A stretch of DNA of 56,807 nucleotides from Fidelibacterota bacterium (GCA_024278595.1 JAJRSW010000018.1:1-56807), one strand, 5' to 3'; counted from the first letter of the stretch, positions 25,839-35,645 are shown. Notes: generated by a model from the sequence alone, not told the origin. Program-made: numbers and translations.

Positions 25839-26828
25839 TCAAAACTGCACTGGCGGAGCTGGTTTATTGTCTAGAATGAGCTCGATCTTTTCCATCACCT
25901 CAGCTGTCAAGGCAGGGAGTGCCTCCAGAGCCTTCAGATTCTCCTCCAATTGTGAGAGTTTAGATGCACCCAGAATTATAGTGCTCACGTTTGGATTAGC
26001 GGCACACCAGGCCAGTGACATGTTGGTCAATGAGTGACCGATCTCATCAGCGATCAATTGCAGTGCACCTGCTTTTCGAATCTTTTCCTGGCCCTCTTCC
26101 GATTCGAAACCCTGCTTTAACCAGCCATAGCCAGGTAGATTCACCCTGGAAGCCTTCGGGATGCCCCGATTGTATTTTCCAGTCAAAAGTCCCGAAGCCA
26201 ACGGAGACCAGATGGTTGTACCCAAACCGATCTCAGTATAGAGCCGCCGAAAATCTGATTCGACCTTATCTCTGCGAAACATATTGTATTCCGGTTGTTC
26301 CATGGTGGGCGGGATGAGACCATACTGCCGGGCCACACTATAGGCCTCCATGATCTGTTGGGCCGTCCATTCAGAGGTCCCCCAGTACAAGACCTTGCCC
26401 TGGTGGATTAGATCGCTCATGGTGCGGACAGTCTCCTCTATCGGTGTTGATTCATCAGGCCGATGACAAAAGAAAAGATCTAAATAATCAACTTTTAGTC
26501 GTCTCAGAGCCGCATGACAGGCATCGGTCAGGTGTTTACGGCTCAACCCCTTCTGAGTTGGTAGCTGACCACCCCAGAATGCTTTGGAGGAAACCGTGAA
26601 GCTGTCCCGAGACCAACTCAACTTTTTCAAGGCATCACCCATGATCTCTTCGGAGGCACCGTTGGCATAGACCTCTGCATTATCAAAAAAGTTTACGCCG
26701 GCATCATAAGCGGTCTGCATCATTTTTACTGCCAGGGGTAGATCGACCTGAGCCTTGAAGGTGACCCATGAGCCAAATGAGAGTGTGCTGACCTTTAAAC
26801 CTGAGTTGCCAAGATGACGATATTCCAT
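25839..26828 (-). CDS. Aldo/keto reductase, Kv-beta/YghZ-like
   Basis: A 329-residue NADPH-dependent aldo/keto reductase of the branch near Kv-beta and YghZ (MEYRHLGNSGLKVSTLSFGS). The AKR tetrad can be read: D in FFDNAEVY, Y in the same motif, K in SSKAFWG and H in LDLFFCHRPD. The cofactor end is VSTIILGASKLSQLEENL, typical of the family. Likely substrates are small aldehydes, ketones or methylglyoxal-type carbonyls. The ATG at 26826-26828 has AGGA about 9 nt upstream; the longer open frame to 26906 has no better start. It stands alone, convergent with the usher gene. Confidence 0.92.
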   Translation of the reverse strand: MEYRHLGNSGLKVSTLSFGSWVTFKAQVDLPLAVKMMQTAYDAGVNFFDNAEVYANGASEEIMGDALKKLSWSRDSFTVSSKAFWGGQLPTQKGLSRKHLTDACHAALRRLKVDYLDLFFCHRPDESTPIEETVRTMSDLIHQGKVLYWGTSEWTAQQIMEAYSVARQYGLIPPTMEQPEYNMFRRDKVESDFRRLYTEIGLGTTIWSPLASGLLTGKYNRGIPKASRVNLPGYGWLKQGFESEEGQEKIRKAGALQLIADEIGHSLTNMSLAWCAANPNVSTIILGASKLSQLEENLKALEALPALTAEVMEKIELILDNKPAPPVQF

Positions 26829-27145
26829 AATTTGATTCCTATATGTTTTTAATAAGTTTTGTGGCGAACAGAATAAAGGAACAAGCCTACAAATACAATT
26901 CTGCAATAAACAATAGGTTCAATTATTTTTCATGAACTTAATTGATCCAACAGGGTCAAGACCACCTCCCAACTGATAGTCTGTTTCCAAAAAAAACGAG
27001 GTTTCATGGCGGACTAATCTGCCTGGGAATCACCCAGTTTTTCAGGGATAATACCAAAATCTCGGTAAATGGGTTGTGAAAAAGAATTAATTATGAAAAA
27101 AATGCAAATAAGTCGTGCTCAAATGGTATGGATTCTGCTTTTCAC

Positions 27146-27173
27146 TTGACTTGGCTGAGACAAACCCTATTTT
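27146..27173 (+). promoter_or_regulatory. Sigma-70-type promoter of the coiled-coil lipoprotein gene
   Basis: TTGACT (27146-27151), a 16-nt spacer, TATTTT (27168-27173), about 70 nt before the start codon. The rest of the 420-nt gap 26829-27248 shows no gene or structure I can name. Confidence 0.5.
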
Positions 27174-27248
27174 TCCGCAAATTAGGCGAAGGTAGCTATA
27201 AACATTTAATGGATACTAATCTCATTTATTCCAGATAAGGGGATTCGA

Positions 27249-27740
27249 ATGAAAAAATTGACACTCATGACAACCATACTCGCTGTACTAATCCTGGCAT
27301 CCTGCTCTACCATGAGCTTTCTGCCTACTGAAGGTGGTGCGGCAAAATTCAATCTGGCCACGGTTGATTATGTGAAAGCTGAAAATGTAGCTCAACAGGA
27401 TCAATTATTGGCTGACCTGGCTGCCAACATCACCACCATGCTAGATTCGCTGCTCATGGAAGACCGGGCTGCGTTGGATAGTCTGGGCGCCCAGATTGAT
27501 CTAATGAACGCCTCCATCACCGATTTTGCATCGCGGATCGACTCTGCTGAAACGCTAACCACAAAATCATTGGCCACCATGTCCAAAGAGCTCACGACGG
27601 TAAAAACCAATGCCAGCAGTACCCGTATGGTGATCCGTCGGATTAATGATAATATTGATAACCTGCCAGTGAAAGCACTTGAGACTTTCAATGAAGCGAT
27701 CAATGAGTATTTAAAGAAGGATGCAGCCGAGACCGAATAA
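27249..27740 (+). CDS. Coiled-coil lipoprotein, function unknown
   Basis: A 163-residue lipoprotein. The signal peptide ends in a clear lipobox LASC with C19 as the lipidated residue. The mature part is almost wholly helical heptad-like sequence (about residues 50-160: LLADLAANITTMLDSLLMED, then repeated S/T-rich helices), suggesting a trimeric or dimeric coiled coil in the periplasm, like an Lpp-type or tail-needle-like spacer. No family is recognised. AAGGGG gives a strong ribosome binding site and a terminator follows, so it is a single-gene unit. Outer-membrane anchoring is likely, since Ser-Thr follow the lipidated Cys and there is no Asp at +2 (established rule for enterobacteria, extrapolated here). 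Confidence 0.8.
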   Translation: MKKLTLMTTILAVLILASCSTMSFLPTEGGAAKFNLATVDYVKAENVAQQDQLLADLAANITTMLDSLLMEDRAALDSLGAQIDLMNASITDFASRIDSAETLTTKSLATMSKELTTVKTNASSTRMVIRRINDNIDNLPVKALETFNEAINEYLKKDAAETE

Positions 27741-27767
27741 GACCACCGGCTCTTGTTAATCTTTTAT

Positions 27768-27804
27768 AAAGCCCCCGGCTGAATGCAGTAGGGGGCTTTA
27801 TTGT
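27768..27804 (+). terminator. Rho-independent terminator
   Basis: A 9-bp stem AAAGCCCCC (27768-27776) / GGGGGCTTT (27791-27799) followed by ATTGTTTAT. It ends the lipoprotein transcript. Confidence 0.85.
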
Positions 27805-27870
27805 TTATCAGACTTCATCTCAGGGATTTATCCGCTTATTCATATCACAAAGTAATTCTGGAGAAAACAG

Positions 27871-28893
27871 ATGCGTAAATCGATCATACTGATTACAGGT
27901 GTTAATGGCGAGATCGGTCATGGATTAGTTCGCTCTTTGTACAAAGCAGGTATCACAAATCTCATTGGTGTTGATCTGAATCTGCCTGATGAATTCGTCC
28001 AGGAACGGACGCTGGATTGCCTGATCGGTAATATTCTTGACCAGAATCTGCTGGAACGGATCAATGCTCAATATGAAATTGAGGCGATCTACCATATGGC
28101 AGCGCTCCTCAGCACTCGGGCCGAATTTTCACCAGTGATCGCTCATGAAGTGAACGTGGATGGAACCCTCAAACTACTGGACCTGGCCATGGAACAAGCC
28201 CAGAGTCGTGGTAAGCCCGTTAAATTCTTTTTCCCCAGCTCCATTGCGGTCTATGGTCTGCCTGATCTTAAAGCAAAGACATTGGCCGGTGCACTGAGTG
28301 AAGATGATTATCGGTATCCTCAAACCATGTATGGCTGCAATAAACTTTATTGCGAAAGTTTGGGTGACTATTACAGCCATTACTTTAAACGTCTCTCTGC
28401 CCGTGACTCCCGAGGTCTGGTTGATTTCCGGGCTATCCGCTTTCCCGGTATTATCAGCGCCCACACTTTGCCTGCCGGTGGAACCAGTGATTATGTACCG
28501 GAGATGATCCACGCTGCAGCCAGGGGCGAGCACTATGATTGCTTTGTTCGGGAGGATGCTACCATCCCCTTTATGACCATGAGCGATGCAATTCTGGCCA
28601 TTGAAGGGCTCATGGCAGCCCCTCAGGAAGCTTTGACTCAGACCGTGTACAACATTCGAGCATTCAACCCATCCGCTGGTGAGTTCTTTGTCAAAGTGAA
28701 GGAATATTACCAGAAAGCAGATATTAATTTCGTCATTAATGATAACCGTCAATCAATTATCGATAGCTGGCCGGAAGATGTGAACGATGACCGAGCCCGG
28801 GAGGATTGGGGCTGGGAAGCCATCCACGATCTGGACAAAGCTTTTTCAGAATATTTGATCCCCGAGATCAGGAGCCGTTATGAACACAACTAA
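27871..28893 (+). CDS. L-threonine 3-dehydrogenase, extended-SDR type
   Basis: A 340-residue NAD-dependent enzyme of the extended short-chain dehydrogenase family. It has the Rossmann motif TGVNGEIG (9-16), a Ser in [10 protein letters not shown] and the catalytic Y154/K158 in MYGCNK. The sequence is like the UDP-galactose-epimerase-related threonine dehydrogenases known from Flavobacterium and archaea, not the zinc-dependent E. coli Tdh. The overlap of 14 nt with the glycine C-acetyltransferase gene makes the assignment strong. The pair converts L-threonine to 2-amino-3-oxobutyrate and then to glycine and acetyl-CoA. GGAG precedes the ATG. Confidence 0.9.
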   Translation: MRKSIILITGVNGEIGHGLVRSLYKAGITNLIGVDLNLPDEFVQERTLDCLIGNILDQNLLERINAQYEIEAIYHMAALLSTRAEFSPVIAHEVNVDGTLKLLDLAMEQAQSRGKPVKFFFPSSIAVYGLPDLKAKTLAGALSEDDYRYPQTMYGCNKLYCESLGDYYSHYFKRLSARDSRGLVDFRAIRFPGIISAHTLPAGGTSDYVPEMIHAAARGEHYDCFVREDATIPFMTMSDAILAIEGLMAAPQEALTQTVYNIRAFNPSAGEFFVKVKEYYQKADINFVINDNRQSIIDSWPEDVNDDRAREDWGWEAIHDLDKAFSEYLIPEIRSRYEHN

Positions 28894-30061
28894 AATACGT
28901 CTTACCAAAGAACTGGATGAGATTAGATCAGCTGGTCTTTTTAAAGCAGAACGGGTGATCGAGTCCCAGCAAAGTGCCGAGATCCAGGTCGCCGGTACCT
29001 CAGTGTTAAATTTTTGTGCCAACAATTATCTGGGTCTTTCCAATCATCCGGACTTGATCAAAGCTGCTCAGGATGGGCTGGCGAAATGGGGTTTTGGACT
29101 GAGCTCTGTAAGATTCATCTGCGGCACCCAAAGCATTCATAAACAGTTGGAAGCAAAAGTGGCCGAATTTCTGGGTATGGATGATGCCATCCTTTATTCC
29201 TCGTGTTTTGATGCCAATGGTGGCTTATTTGAAACCATTCTAGGTCCAGAAGATGCTATCATATCAGATCAACTGAACCATGCCTCCATCATTGATGGCG
29301 TCCGCTTATGTAAAGCCAAACGCTACCGCTATAGCAATAGTGATATGGACGAGCTGGAAGCTATTCTCAAAGAAACCCAGGGCGCCAGGACCCGACTCAT
29401 CGCTACGGATGGAATATTTTCAATGGATGGCTATGTCGCCAAGGTGGATGAGATCTGTGACCTGGCCGAAAAATATGCTGCTCTGGTGCATGTTGATGAT
29501 TCACATGCTACCGGCTTTTTTGGTCCCACGGGTCGAGGCTCCTACGAATTTCGGGGTGCCATGGGTCGGGTGGATATCATCACCTCCACGCTTGGTAAAG
29601 CCATGGGTGGTGCCAGTGGTGGATTCACTGCCGCCCGTCAGGAGATCGTTGATTTGCTGCGTCAACGTTCCCGTCCCTACCTGTTCAGTAATACCCTGGC
29701 TCCGGCTATTACAGCAGCCAGTATTGCCGTTATTGATCTGCTATCTCAGAATCCTGATCTACGCCAGACTCTGGTGGAAAATACAGCCTATTTCCGGCAG
29801 GAGATGACGGCAGCGGGTTTTGATATCAAGGCCGGTGAACATCCCATTGTGCCCATCATGCTGGGTGATGCAAAATTGGCCCAGGATATGGCTGCAGCAC
29901 TGCTGGAGCTGGGTATCTACGTCATTGGGTTCTCATTCCCCGTGGTTCCCAAGGGTGAAGCTCGGATCCGGGTCCAGATCAGTGCCGGACATAGCCGAGA
30001 ACATCTGGACAAAGCCATTGCAGCTTTTATTAAAGTTGGCCAGCAATTCAACGTGATCTAA
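28880..30061 (+). CDS. kbl: Glycine C-acetyltransferase (2-amino-3-ketobutyrate CoA ligase)
   Basis: A 393-residue PLP enzyme of the alpha-oxoamine synthase family. The PLP lysine is K240 in [13 protein letters not shown]. Other hallmarks are [13 protein letters not shown], the [13 protein letters not shown] aspartate/histidine pair and FSNTLAPA. Length and motifs match KBL rather than BioF or HemA, and the upstream overlapping threonine dehydrogenase confirms the pathway. It cleaves 2-amino-3-oxobutyrate with CoA to glycine and acetyl-CoA. AGGAG lies just before ATG 28880, inside the upstream gene. Confidence 0.93.
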   Translation: MNTTKIRLTKELDEIRSAGLFKAERVIESQQSAEIQVAGTSVLNFCANNYLGLSNHPDLIKAAQDGLAKWGFGLSSVRFICGTQSIHKQLEAKVAEFLGMDDAILYSSCFDANGGLFETILGPEDAIISDQLNHASIIDGVRLCKAKRYRYSNSDMDELEAILKETQGARTRLIATDGIFSMDGYVAKVDEICDLAEKYAALVHVDDSHATGFFGPTGRGSYEFRGAMGRVDIITSTLGKAMGGASGGFTAARQEIVDLLRQRSRPYLFSNTLAPAITAASIAVIDLLSQNPDLRQTLVENTAYFRQEMTAAGFDIKAGEHPIVPIMLGDAKLAQDMAAALLELGIYVIGFSFPVVPKGEARIRVQISAGHSREHLDKAIAAFIKVGQQFNVI

Positions 30062-30096
30062 ATGTCACGGATCAACATTCAACATTATTTGTGGTA

Positions 30097-30124
30097 GTAG
30101 AGACGTAGGATTCTACGTCTCTAC
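30097..30124. repeat. REP-like palindrome, second copy
   Basis: GTAGAGACGTAG (30097-30108), loop GATT, CTACGTCTCTAC (30113-30124): a perfect 12-bp stem. The outer arms GTAGAGACG are identical to those of the palindrome at 6151-6186, and the centre differs. It lies in the gap between kbl and sixA. Confidence 0.8.
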
Positions 30125-30198
30125 AATCACAATAAATCCACTAACAGTCCTACCTCGTTTATGCTATGTTTTGCCATCAAGACAGAGGTGATCATTTC

Positions 30199-30696
30199 AT
30201 GAAAACACTTTTTATAATTCGACATTCGAAAGCTGTTGAATACGCACCAGATCATACGGATTTTGGTCGCTGTCTCGCAGATTATGGTGTTCAAAAGGCC
30301 ACCCTGATTGCCAAAAAGCTGGCGCAGGATCTGGATGGTGTTGATCTCATGCTATCCAGTCCGGCCTGTCGGGCTCTGGAAACGGCTAGAATATTTGCCA
30401 CTGTGTTGAACTATCCGCTTACTGAGATCGTTGAACAGGATCCGTTGTATCATTTTGGTGGTATTGAAAGGGCGCTGCATATCATTTCAAATGTGGCAGA
30501 GGCGGTGGATACCTTGGTGCTTTTCGGGCATAACCCTACTTTCAACGCCCTGGCCTGGCATCTTTGCAGCCAGTTTCGCGAAGGTATGCCAACATCTTCT
30601 GTTGTCGGGATCACTTTCAAGATCAGCTCATGGTCTGGAATTTCCGCTAAATCTGGCTCACTGCAAACTTATCTCACAAAAAGAAATATTAAGTAG
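30199..30696 (+). CDS. sixA: SixA-like phosphohistidine phosphatase
   Basis: A 165-residue histidine phosphatase of the SixA branch. The catalytic RH motif is R8-H9 in FIIRHSKA and the second histidine is H111 in LFGHNPTFN. SixA enzymes dephosphorylate histidine on phosphotransfer domains or NPr. The ATG at 30199 is chosen because GAGGTGATC lies 6-7 nt before it; the open frame reaches further up to 30166 without support. The exopolyphosphatase gene begins 4 nt after its stop, so the two are one unit. Confidence 0.88.
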   Translation: MKTLFIIRHSKAVEYAPDHTDFGRCLADYGVQKATLIAKKLAQDLDGVDLMLSSPACRALETARIFATVLNYPLTEIVEQDPLYHFGGIERALHIISNVAEAVDTLVLFGHNPTFNALAWHLCSQFREGMPTSSVVGITFKISSWSGISAKSGSLQTYLTKRNIK

Positions 30697-30700
30697 CAGT

Positions 30701-31663
30701 ATGGGGACGGAAAAAAAGAAATTTCGCGTGGCCAAGCGCAATCCGCAAGAGAGCTGGATCCCGGAATCTGATCAACGCTATGCTGCCGTCGATATCGGTT
30801 CGAATGGCGTCAGATTATTGTTGTCCCGGGTCATGGTCTCAGGAGAATTTTGTGTTTATGCCAAAGAATCACTGGTTCGCATGCCCATTCGTCTGGGTGA
30901 AGATGTCTTTTCACAAGGCAGTATCTCGCAGGATAAGGAGGATCAATTGGTATCCACCATGACAGCTTTTTCGCATCTTTTAAAAGCTTATAAACCAGTG
31001 GACTACCGAGCTTGTGCCACTTCGGCCATGCGGGAAGCTGCCAACGGCCAGGCCATCTGTAAAAGAATTCGGCGCGAAAGTGGCTTGGAGTTGGAGATCA
31101 TCGATGGGGGACAGGAAGCTGAAATGATCTTCGCCTCTCATATCGCTGAGACTCTGCAGCCAGACCTGGCCTATCTGTATATCGATGTTGGTGGTGGGAG
31201 TACCGAACTGACCTTTTTTGCCCGAAATGAACGTCTGGTCTCCAGATCATTTCCCATTGGAACCGTTCGCCTGCTCAATCACCAGGTCAGCGATTCAAGT
31301 TGGCAGGCGATGGAGAGCTGGGTTCAGGAAAATTGTCCGACCGATCTCAGCTTAAATGCAATTGGCTCTGGTGGCAATATGAACAAGATCTTCCGGCTGG
31401 CCAGCAAAGGAAATGACAAACCCGTTTCGTATCCGGAATTGCTTGATATTGATAAAATGTTGAACAGATATTCCCTGGAAGAACGCATCAGAATATTACA
31501 CCTCCGACCAGATCGAGCAGATGTGATCATCCACGCTTCGAAGATCTTCCGATCCATCATGGAATGGGGGGAGATCGACAAGATCTATGTGCCGCAATTT
31601 GGTCTTGCTGATGGTCTGGTCCATCTCATGCATGATGAATACAAGCGGAATCAAACCTTTTAA
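30701..31663 (+). CDS. Ppx/GppA-type exopolyphosphatase
   Basis: A 320-residue member of the Ppx/GppA phosphatase family (ASKHA fold), with AVDIGSNGVRLLL as phosphate loop 1 and YIDVGGGSTELTFF as loop 2. Only the two catalytic N-terminal subdomains are present; this is the short form of about 300-330 residues without the C-terminal HD-like part found in E. coli Ppx. Substrates would be polyphosphate or pppGpp. Starting at ATG 30701 places the gene 4 nt behind sixA with a weak ribosome binding site, so coupling is likely. The upstream open frame is an overlap with sixA and not real. Confidence 0.88.
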   Translation: MGTEKKKFRVAKRNPQESWIPESDQRYAAVDIGSNGVRLLLSRVMVSGEFCVYAKESLVRMPIRLGEDVFSQGSISQDKEDQLVSTMTAFSHLLKAYKPVDYRACATSAMREAANGQAICKRIRRESGLELEIIDGGQEAEMIFASHIAETLQPDLAYLYIDVGGGSTELTFFARNERLVSRSFPIGTVRLLNHQVSDSSWQAMESWVQENCPTDLSLNAIGSGGNMNKIFRLASKGNDKPVSYPELLDIDKMLNRYSLEERIRILHLRPDRADVIIHASKIFRSIMEWGEIDKIYVPQFGLADGLVHLMHDEYKRNQTF

Positions 31664-31749
31664 GAGCAACCACAGATTTTGCTGCTTGGCCAGATGAAAA
31701 TAAAATATTTAAAAAAATATGAAGCCCTTGAGAACATAAAGGCAGCCCC

Positions 31750-32295
31750 GTGAGTCTATTCAATAATAAATATCGGGTCGAATCAATTCGGCTGCAGAAT
31801 TGGGATTATTCCTGGGATGGTAATTATTTCATAACCATTTGTACCAAGAACAGGGCGATGTTTTTTGGAGACGTTAATAACGGGGAAATGCAATTAAACG
31901 ATATCGGTAAATTAGCCGCTGAATACTGGTCTGAAATCCCTGATCATTTTCCGTTTGTGTATTTAGAGAAATTTGTTGTCATGCCAAATCATATTCACGG
32001 AATAATTGTGATTCACAAACAATATTACGATGGCGTGGTTAATGATAACAATGGTTCTGGTAAAACCCGTTTTCAGAATCAGGGCCCAAACAGCATTTCA
32101 TCAATTGTAGGATCATACAAATGGGTTGTCACAAAAAACGCCCGAGAAATTGAATTGCAATTTGGATGGCAATCATGATTTTATGATTATTTGGTCCGGG
32201 ATGACAGATCGTTAAAACGGATCAGAAAATACATCCTCAACAATCCAAAGAATTGGGGAAAAGATAGATTCCACCAGACCTGTGATATGAGATAG
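31750..32295 (+). pseudogene. RAYT transposase interrupted by one nonsense codon
   Basis: A second Y1 HUH transposase. The N-terminal part has RLQNWDYSWDGNYFITI and the HUH motif in MPNHIHGIIVI. After GWQS at 32176-32178 comes TGA, where relatives normally have Arg (WQSRFHDHIIR-like). The same frame then continues FYDYLVRDDRSLKRI, then RKYILNNPKNW with the catalytic Tyr, to a TAG at 32293-32295. One C-to-T change (CGA to TGA) explains the break, so decay is recent or this is a sequence error. The start is GTG 31750. It differs from the RAYT at 5870 in sequence, so the two are not recent copies of each other. Confidence 0.85.
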
Positions 32296-32307
32296 TACGA
32301 GGGATAA

Positions 32308-35163
32308 ATGTCAATTATTGAAGACCTGAAAAATATTTTACCCGAAGACCGGATCAAAAACCGGTTGATCGATCGCCACAGCTATGCCCGGGATGCCAGC
32401 TTTTATCGGTTAATCCCTGAAGTGGTGGTTCAACCGGAGAATGAACAGGAGATCATTGATCTCTTTAACTACTCTCAGCGTGTTAATCTGCCCCTGGTCT
32501 TCAGAGCTGCCGGCACCTCCCTTTCCGGGCAATCCATCACAGATGGCATATTGGTGGAGGTCAGTCGGAAGTGGCAGGAATTCATTTTCGATAAGGAGCG
32601 ACAGACCATTCAATTGGAGCCAGGCCTGATAGGCGGCCAGGTAAATCGACGTCTGGCTGCCTATGGTCAAAAGATCGGACCGGACCCAGCCTCGCTGGAT
32701 GCCGCCATGATCGGAGGGATCATTGCCAACAACGCCAGCGGTATGTGCTGCGGGGTCAAGGACAATGCCTATCATACCATGGATTCTATCAGATTCATTC
32801 TGCCTAATGGCCAGACCTATGATACACAGGATGAAGCTGCGGATGGTCAGTTAGAACAACAAGCTCCGCAGATCCATAGTGGCTTATTAAAGTTGCGAGA
32901 ACGCCTGCTGGCCGACAAGGCTCTTTATGAACGGATCCGGGATAAATACACCCGGAAGAATACTCAGGGTTATTCCCTGAATGCCTTGATCGATTATGCA
33001 AAACCGATTGATATTTTGGCACATCTGCTGGTTGGCTCTGAGGGCACGCTGGGATTTATATCCAAAGTTCGCTTAAAGACCCTGGCAGATGATCCCCATA
33101 AATCAACAGCACTGCTCTTTTTCAAAGATATTCGATCGGCCACTGAATCAGTCCTTCCACTTCAACAGGCTGGGGCTCAAGCCCTGGAACTGATGGATCG
33201 GGCGGCGCTAAGATCAATCGAGGATGAGACCGGGATGCCGGAGGAGATCAAAACACTCCCGGAATCAGCTGCAGCTCTGCTGTGTGAGTTTCAGGCACCC
33301 TCCCCTGAAGGCCTGGCCGTAAAGGTTCAGGCTGGACTCAAGGTATTGAAATCGGCCGGGTTGGTTCATCCGGTCAATTTTACTGAGGTGGAAAAGACCC
33401 GCCTGCTGTACTGGAAGATCCGTAAGGGTTTATTGCCCTCAGTGGGTGCGGTTCGTAGATCCGGTACCACTGTTATTATCGAGGATGTTTGTTTTCGTTT
33501 AAAAGATCTGGCCGATGCTACTCTGGATCTCCAAAAGCTATTCAAAAAACATGCTTATGATGATGCCATCATCTTTGGCCATGCCAAGGATGGCAATCTG
33601 CATTTCGTCATCTCGCAAACCTTCGCTGATGAAGCTGGAAAAAAACAGTACAAAGATTTTATCAATGATGTGGTTGAAATGACGGTTGGCAAGTATGACG
33701 GTGCCCTCAAGGCGGAACATGGTACCGGCCGGAATATGGCACCGTTCCTGGAGACCGAATGGGGATCGGTTGCCATGGAGGTCATGCGTGAACTGAAAGC
33801 ACTCATTGATCCTGACCACCTGTTAAATCCAGGAGTGATTATCAATGATGATCCTGAGATCTATCTAAAGAATATCAAGCCAACACCCACTATCGAAGCA
33901 GTCGTGGATAAATGCATAGAATGTGGATTTTGTGAAACCTGGTGCCCGTCACAGGATCTGACTATGACTCCCCGACGCCGGATCGCTACCTGGCGTGAGA
34001 TCCAGCTGTTACAGCAAGGCGATTTTACCGAACGTGAGACTGCTCAGATATTATTGAAAGATTACCACTATGAAAGCGTGGATACCTGCGCTGTAGATGG
34101 ATTGTGCGCACTTGGCTGTCCGGTCAACATCGATACTGGCGATCTGACCCGTCATTTCCGGCAACAGGAAAACGGGATGTTCGGTCGACGAATTGCGTGG
34201 TGGACGGTGCGCTACTTTAGCTTTATTGTGGAAATGATTCGCCTGGGCTTGAACCTGGCTACTCCACTGGTCAGACTGCTGGGGAGTGAGCGGATCGTAG
34301 TTTTTTCAATGAAATTGTACCACTGGACCGGGGGGCGATTGCCAGTCTGGCATAAGTATATGCCCACGGGGGGGAAGGGTGTGCCCATCATCCAGTTCAA
34401 GAATCCGAAAGAACAGGAAGAGGTGGTCTATTTTGTTTCCTGTTTGAATCGGGGTATGGCTAAAACGCCGGGTGAGACCTATAAGATCAGTACTGCTCAG
34501 GCGTTTATCGATCTGCTGCAAGAAGCTGGTATTCATCCCATTTATCCTGCTCATCTTGAGGAACTGTGTTGTGGGACCCCGTACTCATCAAAAGGCTATA
34601 CCCAGGCTTACAAGCTCATGGCCGAAAATACAGTCCGATCACTCTGGAAAACGACGCGACAGGGGGCCTTACCCATCGTCGTTGATACCTCACCCTGTAC
34701 CTATAAGATGCTGCACTATGACTCTATTCTGGAAGGCCTGGATCTGGAGCATTGGAAATCAATCAGGATCATAGATATTATTGAATATTTGAATGATACT
34801 TTGATCCCTCGGTTGGAGATCAAGGAACAGGTCGGTAAGATCGTTTTGCACCCGACCTGTTCGACCCGCAAGATGGGCCTGGAGGACAAGCTGCATTCAG
34901 TGGCATGTGCCTGTTCACCGGAAGCTATTGTGCCCGAGAATGTGGCTTGTTGTGGTTTTGCCGGTGACCGTGGTTTCCTGGTTCCGGAGCTCACTGAGAG
35001 TGCTACCAGACGGGAAGCTGATGAAGTCAGATCCATGCCAGGAGTACATGGTTATTATTCCACATCCAGAACCTGCGAAATGGGGATGAGCAGTGCCACT
35101 GAAGAGACCTATTCCTCTCTGGTCCAACTGGTGCATAAGGTGGTTTTTGGTGAGGGGGCATAG
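32308..35163 (+). CDS. FAD-linked oxidase/Fe-S fusion, D-lactate-type dehydrogenase
   Basis: A 951-residue fusion of a GlcD-like FAD-binding oxidase and a GlcF-like iron-sulfur protein. N-terminal half: FAD motif FRAAGTSLSGQS and IGPDPASLDAAMIGG, plus the FAD-oxidase C domain with GHAKDGNLHFVI and EHGTGRNMAPF. C-terminal half: two 4Fe-4S clusters (CIECGFCETWCPS and CAVDGLCALGCPV) and two CCG domains (EELCCGTPYSSKG, ACCGFAGDRGF). This layout is that of quinone-linked D-lactate or D-2-hydroxyacid dehydrogenases (Dld-II/YdiJ type). The substrate, probably D-lactate or D-2-hydroxyglutarate, cannot be decided. GAGGGA precedes the ATG. Confidence 0.9.
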   Translation: MSIIEDLKNILPEDRIKNRLIDRHSYARDASFYRLIPEVVVQPENEQEIIDLFNYSQRVNLPLVFRAAGTSLSGQSITDGILVEVSRKWQEFIFDKERQTIQLEPGLIGGQVNRRLAAYGQKIGPDPASLDAAMIGGIIANNASGMCCGVKDNAYHTMDSIRFILPNGQTYDTQDEAADGQLEQQAPQIHSGLLKLRERLLADKALYERIRDKYTRKNTQGYSLNALIDYAKPIDILAHLLVGSEGTLGFISKVRLKTLADDPHKSTALLFFKDIRSATESVLPLQQAGAQALELMDRAALRSIEDETGMPEEIKTLPESAAALLCEFQAPSPEGLAVKVQAGLKVLKSAGLVHPVNFTEVEKTRLLYWKIRKGLLPSVGAVRRSGTTVIIEDVCFRLKDLADATLDLQKLFKKHAYDDAIIFGHAKDGNLHFVISQTFADEAGKKQYKDFINDVVEMTVGKYDGALKAEHGTGRNMAPFLETEWGSVAMEVMRELKALIDPDHLLNPGVIINDDPEIYLKNIKPTPTIEAVVDKCIECGFCETWCPSQDLTMTPRRRIATWREIQLLQQGDFTERETAQILLKDYHYESVDTCAVDGLCALGCPVNIDTGDLTRHFRQQENGMFGRRIAWWTVRYFSFIVEMIRLGLNLATPLVRLLGSERIVVFSMKLYHWTGGRLPVWHKYMPTGGKGVPIIQFKNPKEQEEVVYFVSCLNRGMAKTPGETYKISTAQAFIDLLQEAGIHPIYPAHLEELCCGTPYSSKGYTQAYKLMAENTVRSLWKTTRQGALPIVVDTSPCTYKMLHYDSILEGLDLEHWKSIRIIDIIEYLNDTLIPRLEIKEQVGKIVLHPTCSTRKMGLEDKLHSVACACSPEAIVPENVACCGFAGDRGFLVPELTESATRREADEVRSMPGVHGYYSTSRTCEMGMSSATEETYSSLVQLVHKVVFGEGA

Positions 35164-35185
35164 CCTTAGGTAAAATGATCTTTCT

Positions 35186-35206
35186 AAGGTTCAGCACGGG
35201 AACCTT
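35186..35206 (+). terminator. Weak hairpin after the dehydrogenase gene
   Basis: AAGGTTC (35186-35192) and GAACCTT (35200-35206) with a 7-nt loop, 23 nt after the stop codon. No T-run follows, so termination is uncertain. The remaining 482-nt gap (35164-35645) contains no gene but includes the second MITE copy. Confidence 0.3.
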
Positions 35207-35441
35207 GCGTGCAATGTCTCTTCTGAATTGGAGTAAAACCCATAGTCCCACCACCCTATGCGAACAGCCATAAAATCCAGATCACTGCCACGGCTGATCC
35301 CAGAATATCCATGAGCAAACCGCTCTGGATGAAAGCTCTAATTTTCCGATTAATCGAGCAGCCTGCCTGCTTGCATCTAGCATAATTCCATCAGCATCTC
35401 TAGCCCTCAAAAACAAAGCAACAATTCATGTCGTCATCTAG

Positions 35442-35606
35442 CCTGAATAATTCATAGCCACCAAGTCGCGCAGACACCAAGTTTTAAAAAATATATACTT
35501 ATTAAAAATTATCACTCACAGATGCAAATAATTCTGTTTAAAATGACCTGCCCATAACTTTAATAATCTTAGTAGCTTAGTGGCAATAAATCATGAATAA
35601 TGCAGA
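35442..35606. mobile_element. MITE-like element, copy 2, with CTAG target duplication
   Basis: A 165-bp element homologous along its length to 4750-4923 (shared internal pieces such as AGTTTTAAAAAATATAT, CACTCACAGATGCAAATA-like and AACTTTAATAATCTT). Ends are CCTGAATAATTCAT and ATGAATAATGCAGA, flanked by CTAG at 35438-35441 and 35607-35610. The different flanking tetramers in the two copies (TTAA and CTAG) show that the tetramers are target duplications and not part of the element. Confidence 0.7.
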
Positions 35607-35645
35607 CTAGATGAACATAAAACATTATGGAACAGACCGCTGACC

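Noticed and set aside
30431..30700. Upstream start of the exopolyphosphatase gene inside sixA
   Set aside because: The extra 90 codons are an out-of-frame shadow of sixA; the family begins near MGTEKKK at 30701.
32176..32178. Selenocysteine at the TGA in the second RAYT
   Set aside because: Relatives have Arg at this position, one transition away (CGA to TGA), and there is no redox motif; a nonsense mutation explains it.
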